From the NCBI GenBank assembly GCA_949316235.1, contig OX438741.1:13331124-13395123 (forward strand): 64,000 nucleotides of DNA, in the 5' to 3' direction. This document shows, piece by piece, positions 53,338 through 63,274 of the stretch. Position 1 is the stretch's first letter. Each line of letters starts with the position of its first letter. The notes under the pieces were generated by a model. That model did not search any database. It was not told where the DNA came from and saw only the letters and a list, made by a program, of their open reading frames with translations. Position numbers and translations under genes: made by a program. The DNA is from Oegoconia quadripuncta (taxonomy: Eukaryota > Arthropoda > Insecta > Lepidoptera > Autostichidae).

Positions 53338-53758
53338 CTAGCTTTTGGCACGCAGCTTCGCCTGTGTAGAATAACTTTAGCGTGGATATGTTTAACTTGT
53401 TTATCCCATGGAACTAGTCAATTTATCGGAATAAAAAATATCCTGTTTTAAACCAGGGTATGTTGTATCAGCGCCATCTATCGGCGAACCCGTGAACCTT
53501 CCACTAATCGATTCATTCACGTCAATAGATAGTACTTTTCTCACGGGTTCCTGGATAATCCGATAGATGGCGCAAATCTGAATGTAGATATGGCGCGCGG
53601 CCAGGTAACCAGCAACAATAAACCTCGATCACATCCAGCTGGCGTTTATCTTCTCCCAACACCTATGTACCAAATTTCATCCAAATCAGTTCCTCCGTTT
53701 CGCCGTGATTGAGCAACAAACAAACACCCAAAATGTCGCATTTGTAATTTTAGTTAGA
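53338..53758 (-). mobile_element. complete short Helitron, non-autonomous
   Basis: On the minus strand it starts TCTAACTAAAATTACAAATG at 53758 (host A before) and ends CAAAAGCTAG at 53338 (host T after), with the stem ACACAGGCGAAGCTGCGTG just before. 421 bp, non-coding, no target duplication: the full Helitron rule set. Inside, GCGCCATCTATCGG (53471-53484) and its exact inverse (53560-53573) form a foldback. Confidence 0.75.
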
Positions 53759-53818
53759 TAAAGAAAGAAAAAAAAAACGAAAAAAAAACGAACGAAGAGG
53801 TTTTAAATATAGTAAAGG

Positions 53819-54215
53819 TGTTCCGTATTTATATATATAATCAGGGAAAAAACTTTCGACATTTAGAAATATCATCAACCTACTGCTTTCTAATACAAGG
53901 GCTACCATTGGGTACCCCCCGCGCCGGGTCTCACCCCCGCGCACTCCCGGCCAGTTGCCGATGAACCGTCCGTGCGTTGACAGATAAACCTTTTATCTCG
54001 TGTGAAGTGTAGCCGTCTAAGCTATCGAAGAACTTTCTCCAGTGCTTTCCCTCAAGGACTTTCGCGTTGGACTCTCGTGATCTGTTTGTGTGGTGCGTGG
54101 TGAGGATACCCTGCCTTCGGGAAGTCCAGGCCATTGGATGGTATGAGGTGGGTGATTTCTATGTAGAAGACCGTTTTTTTCCCTGTCCCCCGCGTTTTTC
54201 TACTTTTCCAAAACA
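53819..54215 (+). repeat. BEL 5' LTR
   Basis: 397 bp, TG...CA. A TATATATATAA box lies only 10 nt inside the start (53829), so if used, U3 is very short. GC-rich middle (CCCCCCGCGCCGGG). Should drive transcription of the element. Confidence 0.95.
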
Positions 54216-54240
54216 TTAATTTTGGTCCTTAACGAGACGG
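54216..54240 (+). promoter_or_regulatory. candidate primer binding site
   Basis: The first TGG after the LTR is at 54223 (TGGTCCTTAACGAGACGG), 7 nt from the LTR end. A TGG start pairs with a tRNA CCA end. I cannot assign the tRNA by eye. Confidence 0.45.
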
Positions 54241-54763
54241 ATTTTATAGATTCGAACTAGTTATTTGTGGATTTTTACGATAAAAATCGTATGGGTAAGA
54301 TACTTATACTTAACTATAAATTCATCTAAGTAAACCTTTCTATCGCAGAGACAAGCAATGGTTGCCTTTCACATCATATCTTATTATATTATTTGAGTAT
54401 CTGATGTTTAGTAATACTTTCGTATAATAAAATTAGTAAAACGTAACATTAATTTTATATAAGTACTTTTTAAAGTGGGTAGTAGATAATTCGACCACGC
54501 GGTGCCGTCGACCGCGGTCAACGTGTCGCTTCGCCGTGCTACCGGTCGAACGTTCACTCCCACTTCTATCCGTACGGAACGATCGAACATACGAGTATTC
54601 CTACGAGTTGTTAACTTTCGGTATCCTTGCAATTAGGTGATTCTGCACACTTTCTATTAATTCAGTACAAAGTTAATACTTTTGTTATAAATTTAAATAG
54701 CTATTGTGAGAACTGAGAATAGTTCACAGTTGCGATATTCTTTTTTCGTGGTATCTTTAGTGC

Positions 54764-57700
54764 GTGCTTTACACTAATTACACGAATATGGCCTACATGT
54801 TGGAAAATATGCGTCGTTCTATGGCTATCAAACGACTACATGATGCTTTATGTATTGCAAAACGTTGTTCAACAGATATTACTGTTATGCCGCGATTTAA
54901 AGTTCATTTGGACCGATTACCAGGTTTATTGGAAGCTTTTGATGAAAATCATATGAAAATTACATCTGAACTCACGGATGAAACGTCAATTAAAGCGGCT
55001 GAGATAATTAGACAAGATTTTGATGAAGTTTATACATCTATTTTGGAAATTGAAAAGATAATTTTCGACAATGCAAAAACACCGATTAAGGAATGTGGAC
55101 AGGAATCTTTTCCGTTGCAGAATAACCCTACTCATAGATCTAACGTTCGTATGCCGCTCATTACTATACCTGTGTTCGAAGGTGGATATAAATCATGGAT
55201 CACCTTTTATGATTTATATAGGACTTTAATTCATGATAATAATGACCTTTCAAAAATTGAGAAATTCCAGTACTTAATGTCGTATTTACGAGGTGAACCG
55301 TTAAACCTATTAAAGGCTTTTCCTATATCGGACATAAATTACGATAAGGCTTATGAAACTTTAGTAAAGCGATATCAGAATAAAAGGCAACTCGCGTTTT
55401 GCGCTTGGCAAGCAATTACTAATGCAAAGCTGTCCTCTCATAGTAATGCACAGTCTTTCCGCGCGTTACTAGACATATTTCAAGAAAACTTAGCTATATT
55501 AAAATCGTTAGAGCTGCCGGTCGAGCAGTGGGATTTTATAATTTTTCATACACTTTTAACTAAGTTAGACGGAAATGTCCGAAGGGACTTTGAGATGACA
55601 GTGACATCTCAGGATATTCCACTTTATTCAGAGTTGGAGAATTATGTGGATAATTATTGTAAAGCTCTCGAGCACTCTGATCCTTTGTCGAGTGTGTCGC
55701 GTACCAGTACTGCGCCCGCGCATACGCCGCGCGCTGTACACGGTGGTGGCGGGGCCGGCCCGCGCCGACCTTCCGCGCCTAAGCCCACCACGCTAGTGGT
55801 CGCTCGGCCATGCACACCAGGTGCAGGTCCTACACCTCCTCCCTGTCGATATTGCGAAAAATCGCACTTTATCTCTCACTGTCCCGATTTTCAACGGTTA
55901 TCTGTACAACAACGCTCTCAGGTTGTTACAGACAAACGATTATGCTATAACTGTCTAAGACTTGGTCATGCTGTCGCAAACTGTCTATCAAAAAATATAT
56001 GCCGCACATGTGGTCAACGTCACAACTCTCTATTACATAATAATATGCTGTCTAATAAGGGTTCTACTAATAATTCGGATATTAGTAGTCACGCCGTCAA
56101 CACTAATCTCGGTGTCCAGAGCCTTTCGTCTGATGCTAGTAAAACCATCCTACTTTCCACTGCTAGTAGCCAGATCCTGGACAAATGGAATGGTTTCCAA
56201 CCTTGCCGTCTGTTACTGGATTCGGGAAGTCAAGCTAACTATATAACTGAAAGTCTAGTTCGACGACTAGGACTTCAGATATCTTTTAATGCGCCAGCCG
56301 TCTTTGGCTTAGGTAATCTCTCCACGCCTGTCCTGGGTACTGTCCAGTGCACTATCTGTCCTGTAAATCAAACGAATAAAACTCTTTCCTTTGAGGCAAT
56401 CGTTATAAAACGGATTTGTGACAAGATGCCTTCTGTCCAGCTTGACTCAACCTTTTTGAGCAAACTAGGCTTTGTCACACCAGCTGATCCTATGTTCTAT
56501 ACTCCCGGGCCAGTAGATATCTTACTCGGTCCCGAGCTGTTTCATGAAATCTTTCTCCCTGGACTGATCCCAGGTAATTCTAATTCTCCTATCGGCATGA
56601 ATACCATCTTTGGATGGGTGTTCATGGGCCCTTCGCGTTGTCAGGACGTGAGCCCTTCCAAAGGATCTCACCTGTCTACTGTCCATACTTTAGTCACATC
56701 TTGTACAGGTGGTGACATTGATGATGACCTGAAACGGTTATGGGAACTGGAAGATCTCCCCACTCAAAATCAAATTCTCTCTCCAGATGATCAAATATGT
56801 GAGGAAATATTTTTGTCTACCTATCAGCGAGATCCTAGTACAGGAAAATTTATAGTTGAACTTTTATTTAAAAATGTGCCTTCATTTTTAAATATGCATT
56901 CTATTGCCGTCCGTCGCTTTTTGTCTTTAGAGACTCGTTTAACGAAAGACTCCATGCTTTATGAATTGTATAAGGAATTCATGCGAGACTATCTCACTAG
57001 TGGACATATGACTGAAGTCGGGCCTTCCGATGAGAAAGATCCTTCTGAATGCTTTTATATTCCACACCATTGTGTACTTTCTCCGAATTCTAAGTCGAAA
57101 AAGCTTAGAGTCGTGTTTGACGCTTCGGCGCGAGATGGTGCTGGATTATCTTTAAATGATACACAGTATACAGGCCCTAAGCTTCAGGCTGATTTGTGTA
57201 CAATTCTCGTGCGTTTTCGCCTTCACAACGTAGTCTTTATTACCGATATTCGTCAGATGTACCGTAATATTCTGGTGGCGGATAAACACAGAGACTTTCA
57301 ACGCATCGTGTGGCGATTTGATCCCGATGAGCCGCTAAAAACCTATCGATTGAACACTGTAACCTACGGTGTATCGTCTTCACCGTTTCTTGCGATTCGT
57401 ACTCTCAAAGAGCTTTCTCTCACGGATAATGCAGAATACAAAGATGCGGCCGAGGTTTTGATTCGAGACACCTACATCGATGACGTGACCACTGGGGCAT
57501 CGACAATAAGTGAAGCTCGCGACCTACAGAACCAACTTGTTAACCTGCTCTCTGAAGGAGGGTTCGAGTTGAGGAAGTGGGCGAGCAATCAACCTCAGTT
57601 ATTGGAATCTATTCCTGAAGAGCATTGCGTAACAAAGCCATCTTCTTTCGACGCTGATTCGCCGGCCGTGGTGAAGATCTTAGGTATGAACTGGGACTCT

Positions 57701-59227
57701 GGTGCAGACCAGTTTATGTACAATGTAAATGCTTCGAAAGGATTGTGTACAAAACGGAATATACTATCTCAGTTAGCGCGTGTCTTTGACCCTTTAGGTC
57801 TACTTTCACCGGTAACTTTCATGGCAAAACACATGATTCAACGTTTGTGGCTCCTGGGTCTCGACTGGGACCAGGAACCGCCTACTGACTTACAAGAATT
57901 ATGGCGACAGTTTTCTCTCCAGCTGTCCGAGCTCTCTACTATAGCTATCCCACGACAGATAACATGTCCATCCGCACTTGCATACCAGCTCCATTGTTTT
58001 TGTGACGCCTCTTTATCAGGGTATGGAGCTGCCATCTATCTCAGAGTTGAGGACTCTGTTGGAGTTGCGCCCACTAAACGCGTGACTCTCCCACGTTTGG
58101 AGTTGTGTGCTGCCGTCCTTTTGACACAACTCTGCGAATTTCTGATCCCCATTCTCTCTACATTCATTGCCATCGAAGCGATTTACGCCTGGTCCGATTC
58201 TACTATCACTTTGTTCTGGATTTCCTCACATCCCTCCAAGTGGAAAGTCTTTGTTGGAAATCGTGTAGCAAAGATCCAGCGTAAGTTGCCCTCAGCTCGT
58301 TGGAACTATATAAGCACAAATGATAACCCTGCAGATGCCGCCTCACGAGGGTTGACCCCCGCTGAAATCCTTTCCCATCCACTGTGGTGGAACGGTCCCA
58401 GCTTCCTGTGTCAGCCCTCTGAGCAGTGGCTTACCCCTTCTCTTCCTCCTCCAAGCACTGTAACATCCGAGTTACAAGTTGAAGAGCGGTCCACTCTCGT
58501 CACTGTGACGACCGAGAGTGACCCAATACAGATGCTATTGCTCAAATTTTCTTCTTTGAAGAAAATCCTTCGAGTGTTAGCCACTGTGCATAGGTTCTAT
58601 AATCTGTTGCGACATAGGCCGTTCTGTCCTGGTCCTATTCGCCAACAAGAGCTTGATGAATCTCTAAGATCTCTTATTAAATACTGTCAAAGTTCAGCAT
58701 TTAAATCGGAAATTCACACTATTCAAAATCACAAGCGTTTGCCAAAATCCTTTCAAAGGTTATGCCCCTTCATAACTAATGGCATCGTTCGAGTTGGTGG
58801 CCGTCTGAGGAATTCGGACTTGGATTACGACTCCAAGCATCCGGCTATCCTCCCTTCTAGTCATCGACTTACTGACTTGATTATTGACGATGTGCATGGG
58901 AAATCTCTACACGCCGGCCCTCAGATGGTACAATTTCTATTAGCCCAGAACTTTTGGGTGCTTTCTGCTCGTAGAGCTATCCGGAAAAGACTGTCCCGTT
59001 GTGTCCCGTGCTTCCGGGTCAAACCTGTTTGTAGTCAGCCTCTCATGGGTGACCTTCCCAGTGTGAGGGTGACAGCTGTCAAAGCTTTCCAACGTGCTGC
59101 GTGTGACTTCGCAGGACCTTTCCAAGCTATCCTTGGTCGCCGTCGAAGAGGATGTCGATCAGAAAAGATCTATGTGCCTGTTCGTGTGCCTATCCACGAA
59201 GACTCTCCACTTGGAGCTGTGCTGTGA
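54764..59227 (+). CDS. BEL Gag-Pol polyprotein (to early integrase)
   Basis: 1487 codons. The first ATG is at 54764; MAYMLENMRRSM at 54788 is an alternative start. Gag with DUF1759-like region (residues ~140-300: VPVFEGGYKSW-type FEG, YLMSYLRGEP). Zinc motifs: C361-x2-C-x3-H-x4-C, C394-x2-C-x4-H-x4-C, C413-x2-C-x3-H-x4-H. Aspartic protease DSG 486-488. RT: catalytic D828 (FITDIRQMY) and Y904-I-D-D907. RNase H: D1081, E1113, D1145. Integrase HHCC zinc: H1378, H1383, C1413, C1416; first core Asp D1448. The frame then runs out at 59225-59227, about 25 residues after it diverges from the family. Confidence 0.93.
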   Translation: MLYTNYTNMAYMLENMRRSMAIKRLHDALCIAKRCSTDITVMPRFKVHLDRLPGLLEAFDENHMKITSELTDETSIKAAEIIRQDFDEVYTSILEIEKIIFDNAKTPIKECGQESFPLQNNPTHRSNVRMPLITIPVFEGGYKSWITFYDLYRTLIHDNNDLSKIEKFQYLMSYLRGEPLNLLKAFPISDINYDKAYETLVKRYQNKRQLAFCAWQAITNAKLSSHSNAQSFRALLDIFQENLAILKSLELPVEQWDFIIFHTLLTKLDGNVRRDFEMTVTSQDIPLYSELENYVDNYCKALEHSDPLSSVSRTSTAPAHTPRAVHGGGGAGPRRPSAPKPTTLVVARPCTPGAGPTPPPCRYCEKSHFISHCPDFQRLSVQQRSQVVTDKRLCYNCLRLGHAVANCLSKNICRTCGQRHNSLLHNNMLSNKGSTNNSDISSHAVNTNLGVQSLSSDASKTILLSTASSQILDKWNGFQPCRLLLDSGSQANYITESLVRRLGLQISFNAPAVFGLGNLSTPVLGTVQCTICPVNQTNKTLSFEAIVIKRICDKMPSVQLDSTFLSKLGFVTPADPMFYTPGPVDILLGPELFHEIFLPGLIPGNSNSPIGMNTIFGWVFMGPSRCQDVSPSKGSHLSTVHTLVTSCTGGDIDDDLKRLWELEDLPTQNQILSPDDQICEEIFLSTYQRDPSTGKFIVELLFKNVPSFLNMHSIAVRRFLSLETRLTKDSMLYELYKEFMRDYLTSGHMTEVGPSDEKDPSECFYIPHHCVLSPNSKSKKLRVVFDASARDGAGLSLNDTQYTGPKLQADLCTILVRFRLHNVVFITDIRQMYRNILVADKHRDFQRIVWRFDPDEPLKTYRLNTVTYGVSSSPFLAIRTLKELSLTDNAEYKDAAEVLIRDTYIDDVTTGASTISEARDLQNQLVNLLSEGGFELRKWASNQPQLLESIPEEHCVTKPSSFDADSPAVVKILGMNWDSGADQFMYNVNASKGLCTKRNILSQLARVFDPLGLLSPVTFMAKHMIQRLWLLGLDWDQEPPTDLQELWRQFSLQLSELSTIAIPRQITCPSALAYQLHCFCDASLSGYGAAIYLRVEDSVGVAPTKRVTLPRLELCAAVLLTQLCEFLIPILSTFIAIEAIYAWSDSTITLFWISSHPSKWKVFVGNRVAKIQRKLPSARWNYISTNDNPADAASRGLTPAEILSHPLWWNGPSFLCQPSEQWLTPSLPPPSTVTSELQVEERSTLVTVTTESDPIQMLLLKFSSLKKILRVLATVHRFYNLLRHRPFCPGPIRQQELDESLRSLIKYCQSSAFKSEIHTIQNHKRLPKSFQRLCPFITNGIVRVGGRLRNSDLDYDSKHPAILPSSHRLTDLIIDDVHGKSLHAGPQMVQFLLAQNFWVLSARRAIRKRLSRCVPCFRVKPVCSQPLMGDLPSVRVTAVKAFQRAACDFAGPFQAILGRRRRGCRSEKIYVPVRVPIHEDSPLGAVL

Positions 59228-60002
59228 TCTATCCACAGATTCTTTCGTAGCTGCCTTGCGCCGTTTTATTGGTCGTAGAGGCCGGTGTAATCTAATACTA
59301 AGTGATTGTGGTACCAACTTTATCGGTACTAAAAATCAGCTTTCGTCGCTTATGCAATCTGCTGCCGACAGCGAAGCTGTCGAATTCAGAACTGTTCCAC
59401 CATCATCCCCTCACTTTAATGGTATTAGTGAGGCCGGAGTCCGTTCTGTCAAAAGCCATCTCAATCGTGTGATAGGAAACCACCTTCTTACCTTCGAGGA
59501 GTTTCACACGCTGATCGTACAAGTCGAAGCAGTACTAAACTCTCGTCCGTTATGTGCTGTTAGTAATGATCCTAATGACTATTCGGTTCTAACTCCAGGA
59601 CACTTTCTCACCCTCGCTCCGTTAACTGCTATTCCCGATCATGATAATCAACATCGTGCTCCTACGCTCTTAGGTCGATGGCAGCTCATACAGCGTTTAC
59701 ACGCCCATTTTTGGGAACGCTGGCATCGTGACTATCTTAATACTCTCAATCAACGCTCGAAGTGGACTGAGAACTGTCGTCCTCTTCAAGTGGGTGATCT
59801 GGTAATGGTTCAAGATGATAAAGCGAAACCATTACATTGGCCTTTAGGTCGCATCGTGGATGTTCATCCCGGTAAAGATAGCGTCATTCGAGTCGCTACT
59901 GTGCGTTTGAGCGTCATAGAACCGAACGGAGTCAAATTGAAGGAGTTTAAGCGCCCGGTGGTAAAACTGTGCTTACTCCCGGTTGATATTGATAACGTGT
60001 AA
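59094..60002 (+). CDS. BEL integrase core/C-terminal part, shifted frame
   Basis: Usable coding starts near 59171, where SMCLFVCLSTKTLHLEL resumes the integrase. Second catalytic Asp D71 (LILSDCGTNF) and Glu E113 (FNGISEAGVRSVK) of the D,D,E triad. The C-terminal domain (DUF5641-like) is LLGRWQLIQRLHAHFWERW, VGDLVMVQDD, WPLGRIVDVHPG; stop at 60000-60002. It lies +1 relative to the upstream frame with 134 nt overlap. The change near 59171-59178 looks like loss of two bases in a TG run, not a designed shift, because it splits one catalytic domain. Confidence 0.9.
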   Translation: MLRVTSQDLSKLSLVAVEEDVDQKRSMCLFVCLSTKTLHLELCCDLSTDSFVAALRRFIGRRGRCNLILSDCGTNFIGTKNQLSSLMQSAADSEAVEFRTVPPSSPHFNGISEAGVRSVKSHLNRVIGNHLLTFEEFHTLIVQVEAVLNSRPLCAVSNDPNDYSVLTPGHFLTLAPLTAIPDHDNQHRAPTLLGRWQLIQRLHAHFWERWHRDYLNTLNQRSKWTENCRPLQVGDLVMVQDDKAKPLHWPLGRIVDVHPGKDSVIRVATVRLSVIEPNGVKLKEFKRPVVKLCLLPVDIDNV

Positions 60003-60162
60003 TCATTCACATAAGCTTTCAAAATACTCTAGTAATAAGTTATTATTGTTTGTGTATTTTATACTTTAGTAATATTATAGCAACCATTGCTTTCTTTTGC
60101 TATATGTATCTTATTATCTTTTAGTATCAGTTATACAGTGTCTGGAAATCTCTGGATTTCGC

Positions 60163-60176
60163 AGCGGGGGGCTGTA
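60163..60176 (+). promoter_or_regulatory. BEL polypurine tract
   Basis: AGCGGGGGG (60163-60171) followed by CTGTA immediately before the 3' LTR. A purine run at this place primes plus-strand DNA synthesis. It is short and has one C. Confidence 0.65.
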
Positions 60177-60573
60177 TGTTCCGTATTTATATATATAATC
60201 AGGGAAAAAACTTTCGACATTTAGAAATATCATCAACCTACTGCTTTCTAATACAAGGGCTACCATTGGGTACCCCCCGCGCCGGGTCTCACCCCCGCGC
60301 ACTCCCGGCCAGTTGCCGATGAACCGTCCGTGCGTTGACAGATAAACCTTTTATCTCGTGTGAAGTGTAGCCGTCTAAGCTATCGAAGAACTTTCTCCAG
60401 TGCTTTCCCTCAAGGACTTTCGCGTTGGACTCTCGTGATCTGTTTGTGTGGTGCGTGGTGAGGATACCCTGCCTTCGGGAAGTCCAGGCCATTGGATGGT
60501 ATGAGGTGGGTGATTTCTATGTAGAAGACCGTTTTTTTCCCTGTCCCCCGCGTTTTTCTACTTTTCCAAAACA
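60177..60573 (+). repeat. BEL 3' LTR
   Basis: 397 bp, the same sequence as 53819-54215 in a base-by-base reading. Followed by the second AAAGG. Confidence 0.95.
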
Positions 60574-60860
60574 AAAGGAAAAAAGGAAATTGTTGGAAGT
60601 AATTGAGAATAGAAGAGGGAAAATGCTGGGACACCTTATACGACACGATGATTTCATCAAAACCATAATAGAAGGAAGAATAGAGGGGAAAAGAATAACA
60701 GGAAGACCGAGAATAAGCTACATGCAGCAAATAAAAGAGAAGTTGAACGTCGTGTCGTATCAGGAGGTCAAGAGGAAGGCGGAGAGCAGAGAGATATGGA
60801 AAAATCTCCATCGACAAGAGCATCGCTCTTAAATCAGATGATGATGAAAGAAAGAAATCT

Positions 60861-61635
60861 TAACTTATCCAATGAAGGTACAAACCAATCGTCCTAAAAG
60901 TATCACATGGGCTAAAGTATTACCTCCAAAAATTTTTACTTTCCTTATTTTCCTTACCTTTTTATTATTTTAATGAAGTGTTTACGTTTTATTTTCCTTT
61001 ATAAAAAGAAAAAAAAAATTCCAAATAGAAAAAAAATCGAATAAAAATTGTCTTAGCCGCATTCGAAAACCGTGTCTTTTCGAAAGACGTTACCTAAGCA
61101 CTCGTGTCGCTTGCCACTAGACCACGATATCAACTAGCAGAGCTGACGAAATTTTCTTACTCATTTATATGCGACATATTATTAAGGATTTGGTTTGAGT
61201 GTTGATATTGTATGAATACTTTCTAATAGATGGTGCTAGAGTGCTCGGTCCATACGGTCCATATAATACTTTTAGGGAGATTCGTCTGTACCACAGGACG
61301 GAATAGGAAACCTCTTCAATATTTATTAATGGCCGATTCAATATGCACAATGACGATGTTCTTTGAAACAAACAAAGAGAAATTCTCTGTTAGTTTACGT
61401 GCCTACTTAGGTAAATTAAGAAGAATGTTCCACTTAATTTTTCGGCGTGTTCCTGAACCACACTTTTGCATTAGCAATGAATACCCTAAGACTAATGACG
61501 TTAATTAGTGAACTCGATAGCGATCCCCGCCTCTTGAATAATTTATTACGACCACAGAGTATAGAATAAGTTCTGTATAATTGAACCGCCATAATTGGCA
61601 AAACATCCGACTGCAGTAACTTCCTCTTTTCTATT
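60861..61635. other. unassigned; tRNA-like scrap at 61060-61130
   Basis: Minus strand 61130-61060 reads ATCGTGGTCTAGTGGCAAGC with a poor B box (GGTTTTCGAATGC), like an old SINE head or tRNA relic. Short frames at 61165-61508 have no known domain. Confidence 0.4.
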
Positions 61636-62073
61636 AGGTCTTTACCTATGAAATTGGCGTTTTGTATGAAGAATTACTGTTTTCTCCATACAAACATTTT
61701 TGATTTTTTGTTTGGGAACGGCACATCCATATTTAGCTAAATTTTGTGTGTATTATCGGATAACATTAAGTTAAGTATAGTCAGCGTTAATTTTTAAAAG
61801 TAACCGCTTTATAAAAGTTTCAGCGAATCTAAGAAATGATTATGGGAGCACATGAAAAGAGCTCTGTTCAAATTTTTTTTATTATGTGATTTAGCCCAGT
61901 AATTAAAAAATATTTAATGTGAAACCTTGAAATAATATTCCATTTTCCAAATAAAAAACAAATTTGGATATAGCTTTGCAAATCGCAAGAATTGGTACAT
62001 ATATGATTAACGAAGAAAAAACCTCCAATTTCATAGGTATAAGATGGGTCTTTACCTATGAAATTGGAGGTTG
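61636..62073 (+). mobile_element. MITE-1 plus an extra terminal copy
   Basis: 61636 TTAGGTCTTTACCTATGAAA to 62041 CAATTTCATAGGTATAAGA; then a second, oppositely facing TIR GGGTCTTTACCTATGAAATT at 62046-62073. Two MITE ends in contact. Confidence 0.82.
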
Positions 62074-62166
62074 TTAAATGTTGGGACATTTCTGCATTAT
62101 CACATCTTAACATCATATTGGCCTAAACTCGTTCACTGCTTGACAAAGGCCTCCTCTATAGATTAT

Positions 62167-62207
62167 ACGTTCCTAGCGGGATTCGAACTCGTGACCTTTT
62201 GGTGTAA
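62167..62207 (-). repeat. tSINE-2 B-box scrap
   Basis: CCTAGCGGGATTCGAACTCG, TGACCTTTTGGTGTA. Confidence 0.6.
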
Positions 62208-62277
62208 AATGTCATTCTACAGAACTTGCTATGAGAAAAGACGATCTCAGATCTCTCTCGTACCTACTTGTTTTTAT

Positions 62278-62880
62278 TACCCGACTGCCCGAAAAGAGGG
62301 GTGTAATAAGTTTGAACAAAATGTGTGTGTCTGTCTGTGGCACTGTAGCTCTTAAACGGATAAACCGATTTGGATGCATTTTTTTTACTCGAAAGCAGTT
62401 TTTCTAGGCGTGGTTCTCAGATATGTTTTATTAAAATTGATTCAACCGTTTTGTTATAATCGCTTCTTTTATTGAGGATTTTCTAAGTATTAAATTTTAT
62501 AATCGACCTGTTTGGTGTAGTGGTTAGCAACTCGAACCGCTTTACCAAAAGGTTGCGGGTTCGAATCCCGCTAGGGGCATATGTTTGTGTGGTAAATACT
62601 TGACATGTGTACCCGAGTTATGGATGTTTTTCATTTGTAATAAGTATTTATTTACAAAAAAATGTATTTATGTAGTATATCAACCATCTAGTATTCACAA
62701 CACAAGCCTATAGTTGCTTACTGTGGAACTAGGTGGCGCTGTAAATAAAACGATTTGGATGCAATTTTTTTACTCGAAAGTTCTAGGCGTGATTCTCAGA
62801 TATGTTTTATTAAAATTGATTCAGCCGTGTTGTTATAATCGCTTCTTTTATTGGGGATTTTCTAAATTTTAAATTTTTAT
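62278..62880. repeat. repeat F with a ~138-bp direct duplication
   Basis: 62362-62500 (CGATTTGGATGCATTTTTTT ... GGATTTTCTAAGTATTAAAT) recurs at 62747-62880 with few differences. The copies flank a tSINE-2. Confidence 0.8.
62504..62743 (+). mobile_element. tSINE-2 between duplicated flanks
   Basis: CGACCTGTTTGGTGTAGTGG, B box GGTTCGAATCC (about 62548), TGTACCCGAGTTATGG, AACTAGGTGGCGCTGT. The 3' (TTA)n tail is missing. Confidence 0.82.
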
Positions 62881-63274
62881 AATCACATTTCTTGTAGGTC
62901 GTTATAAACTGCTTTAGTATTATACATCCAAGTTTGAGTACGTCGTCAAGCACAAGTCTGTCCGGGTCTCTCTCATTACGATAATTTACGTCATCTACTT
63001 TTATAATTAGAAAGAGAAGAGTAATTTTCATTCGTAAGTAAAATTCATTACAAAGCGAATGCAAGCTAAAGTAATGGCGTAATTAAGCTTCAGTATAATG
63101 AAGTTTATGAAGAGGTTTTCTATATTTTTTCTAATAAACTACATTAGAGCCATTTTAACTTTTCCATGGTAACAGAAAAACTTCAAAAAAGATAGATAAA
63201 GCGTTTATTTGTATATTACAGAAACAAATACAAAAATATTCGACGCAACAATCATTTTGCTTGGTGTTGTTCTT
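62881..63274. other. nothing recognised
   Basis: No element or known frame. Confidence 0.35.

Larger units (their letters stand above)
53819..60573 (+). mobile_element. BEL/Pao LTR retrotransposon, 6755 bp
   Basis: Order LTR, 548-bp leader, gag-PR-RT-RNase H-integrase, short 3' region, LTR. Each LTR is 397 bp (TGTTCC...AAAACA), and I found no mismatch between them. 5-bp target duplication AAAGG at 53814-53818 and 60574-60578. BEL/Pao is indicated by PR before RT, integrase after RNase H, the triple Cys/His zinc motifs in gag and the YIDD RT box. No envelope-like gene: only 174 bp separate the last stop from the 3' LTR. One frame break in integrase. Insertion looks recent. Confidence 0.95.
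53788..60860 (+). pseudogene. RTE-type LINE C-terminus split by the BEL element
   Basis: Left part 53788-53818 encodes TNEEVLNIV. Right part from 60574 encodes KRKLLEVIENRRGKMLGHLI, later EGKRITGRPRISYMQQIKEK and a stop at 60830-60832, then GATGATGATGAAAGAAAG. Reading is in frame across the target site once one AAAGG is counted. EEVL...GHxxRHD...IEGxxxGRP is the standard RTE C-terminal pattern. RT is absent (5'-truncated). Confidence 0.85.

Noticed and set aside
59094..59227. Programmed frameshift in BEL
   Set aside because: It would split the integrase catalytic core rather than separate Gag from Pol, and the gag-pol junction is in one frame.
54764..60002. Endogenous retrovirus with envelope
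   Set aside because: No room for and no sign of an envelope frame between the integrase stop and the 3' LTR; the domain order is BEL/Pao.
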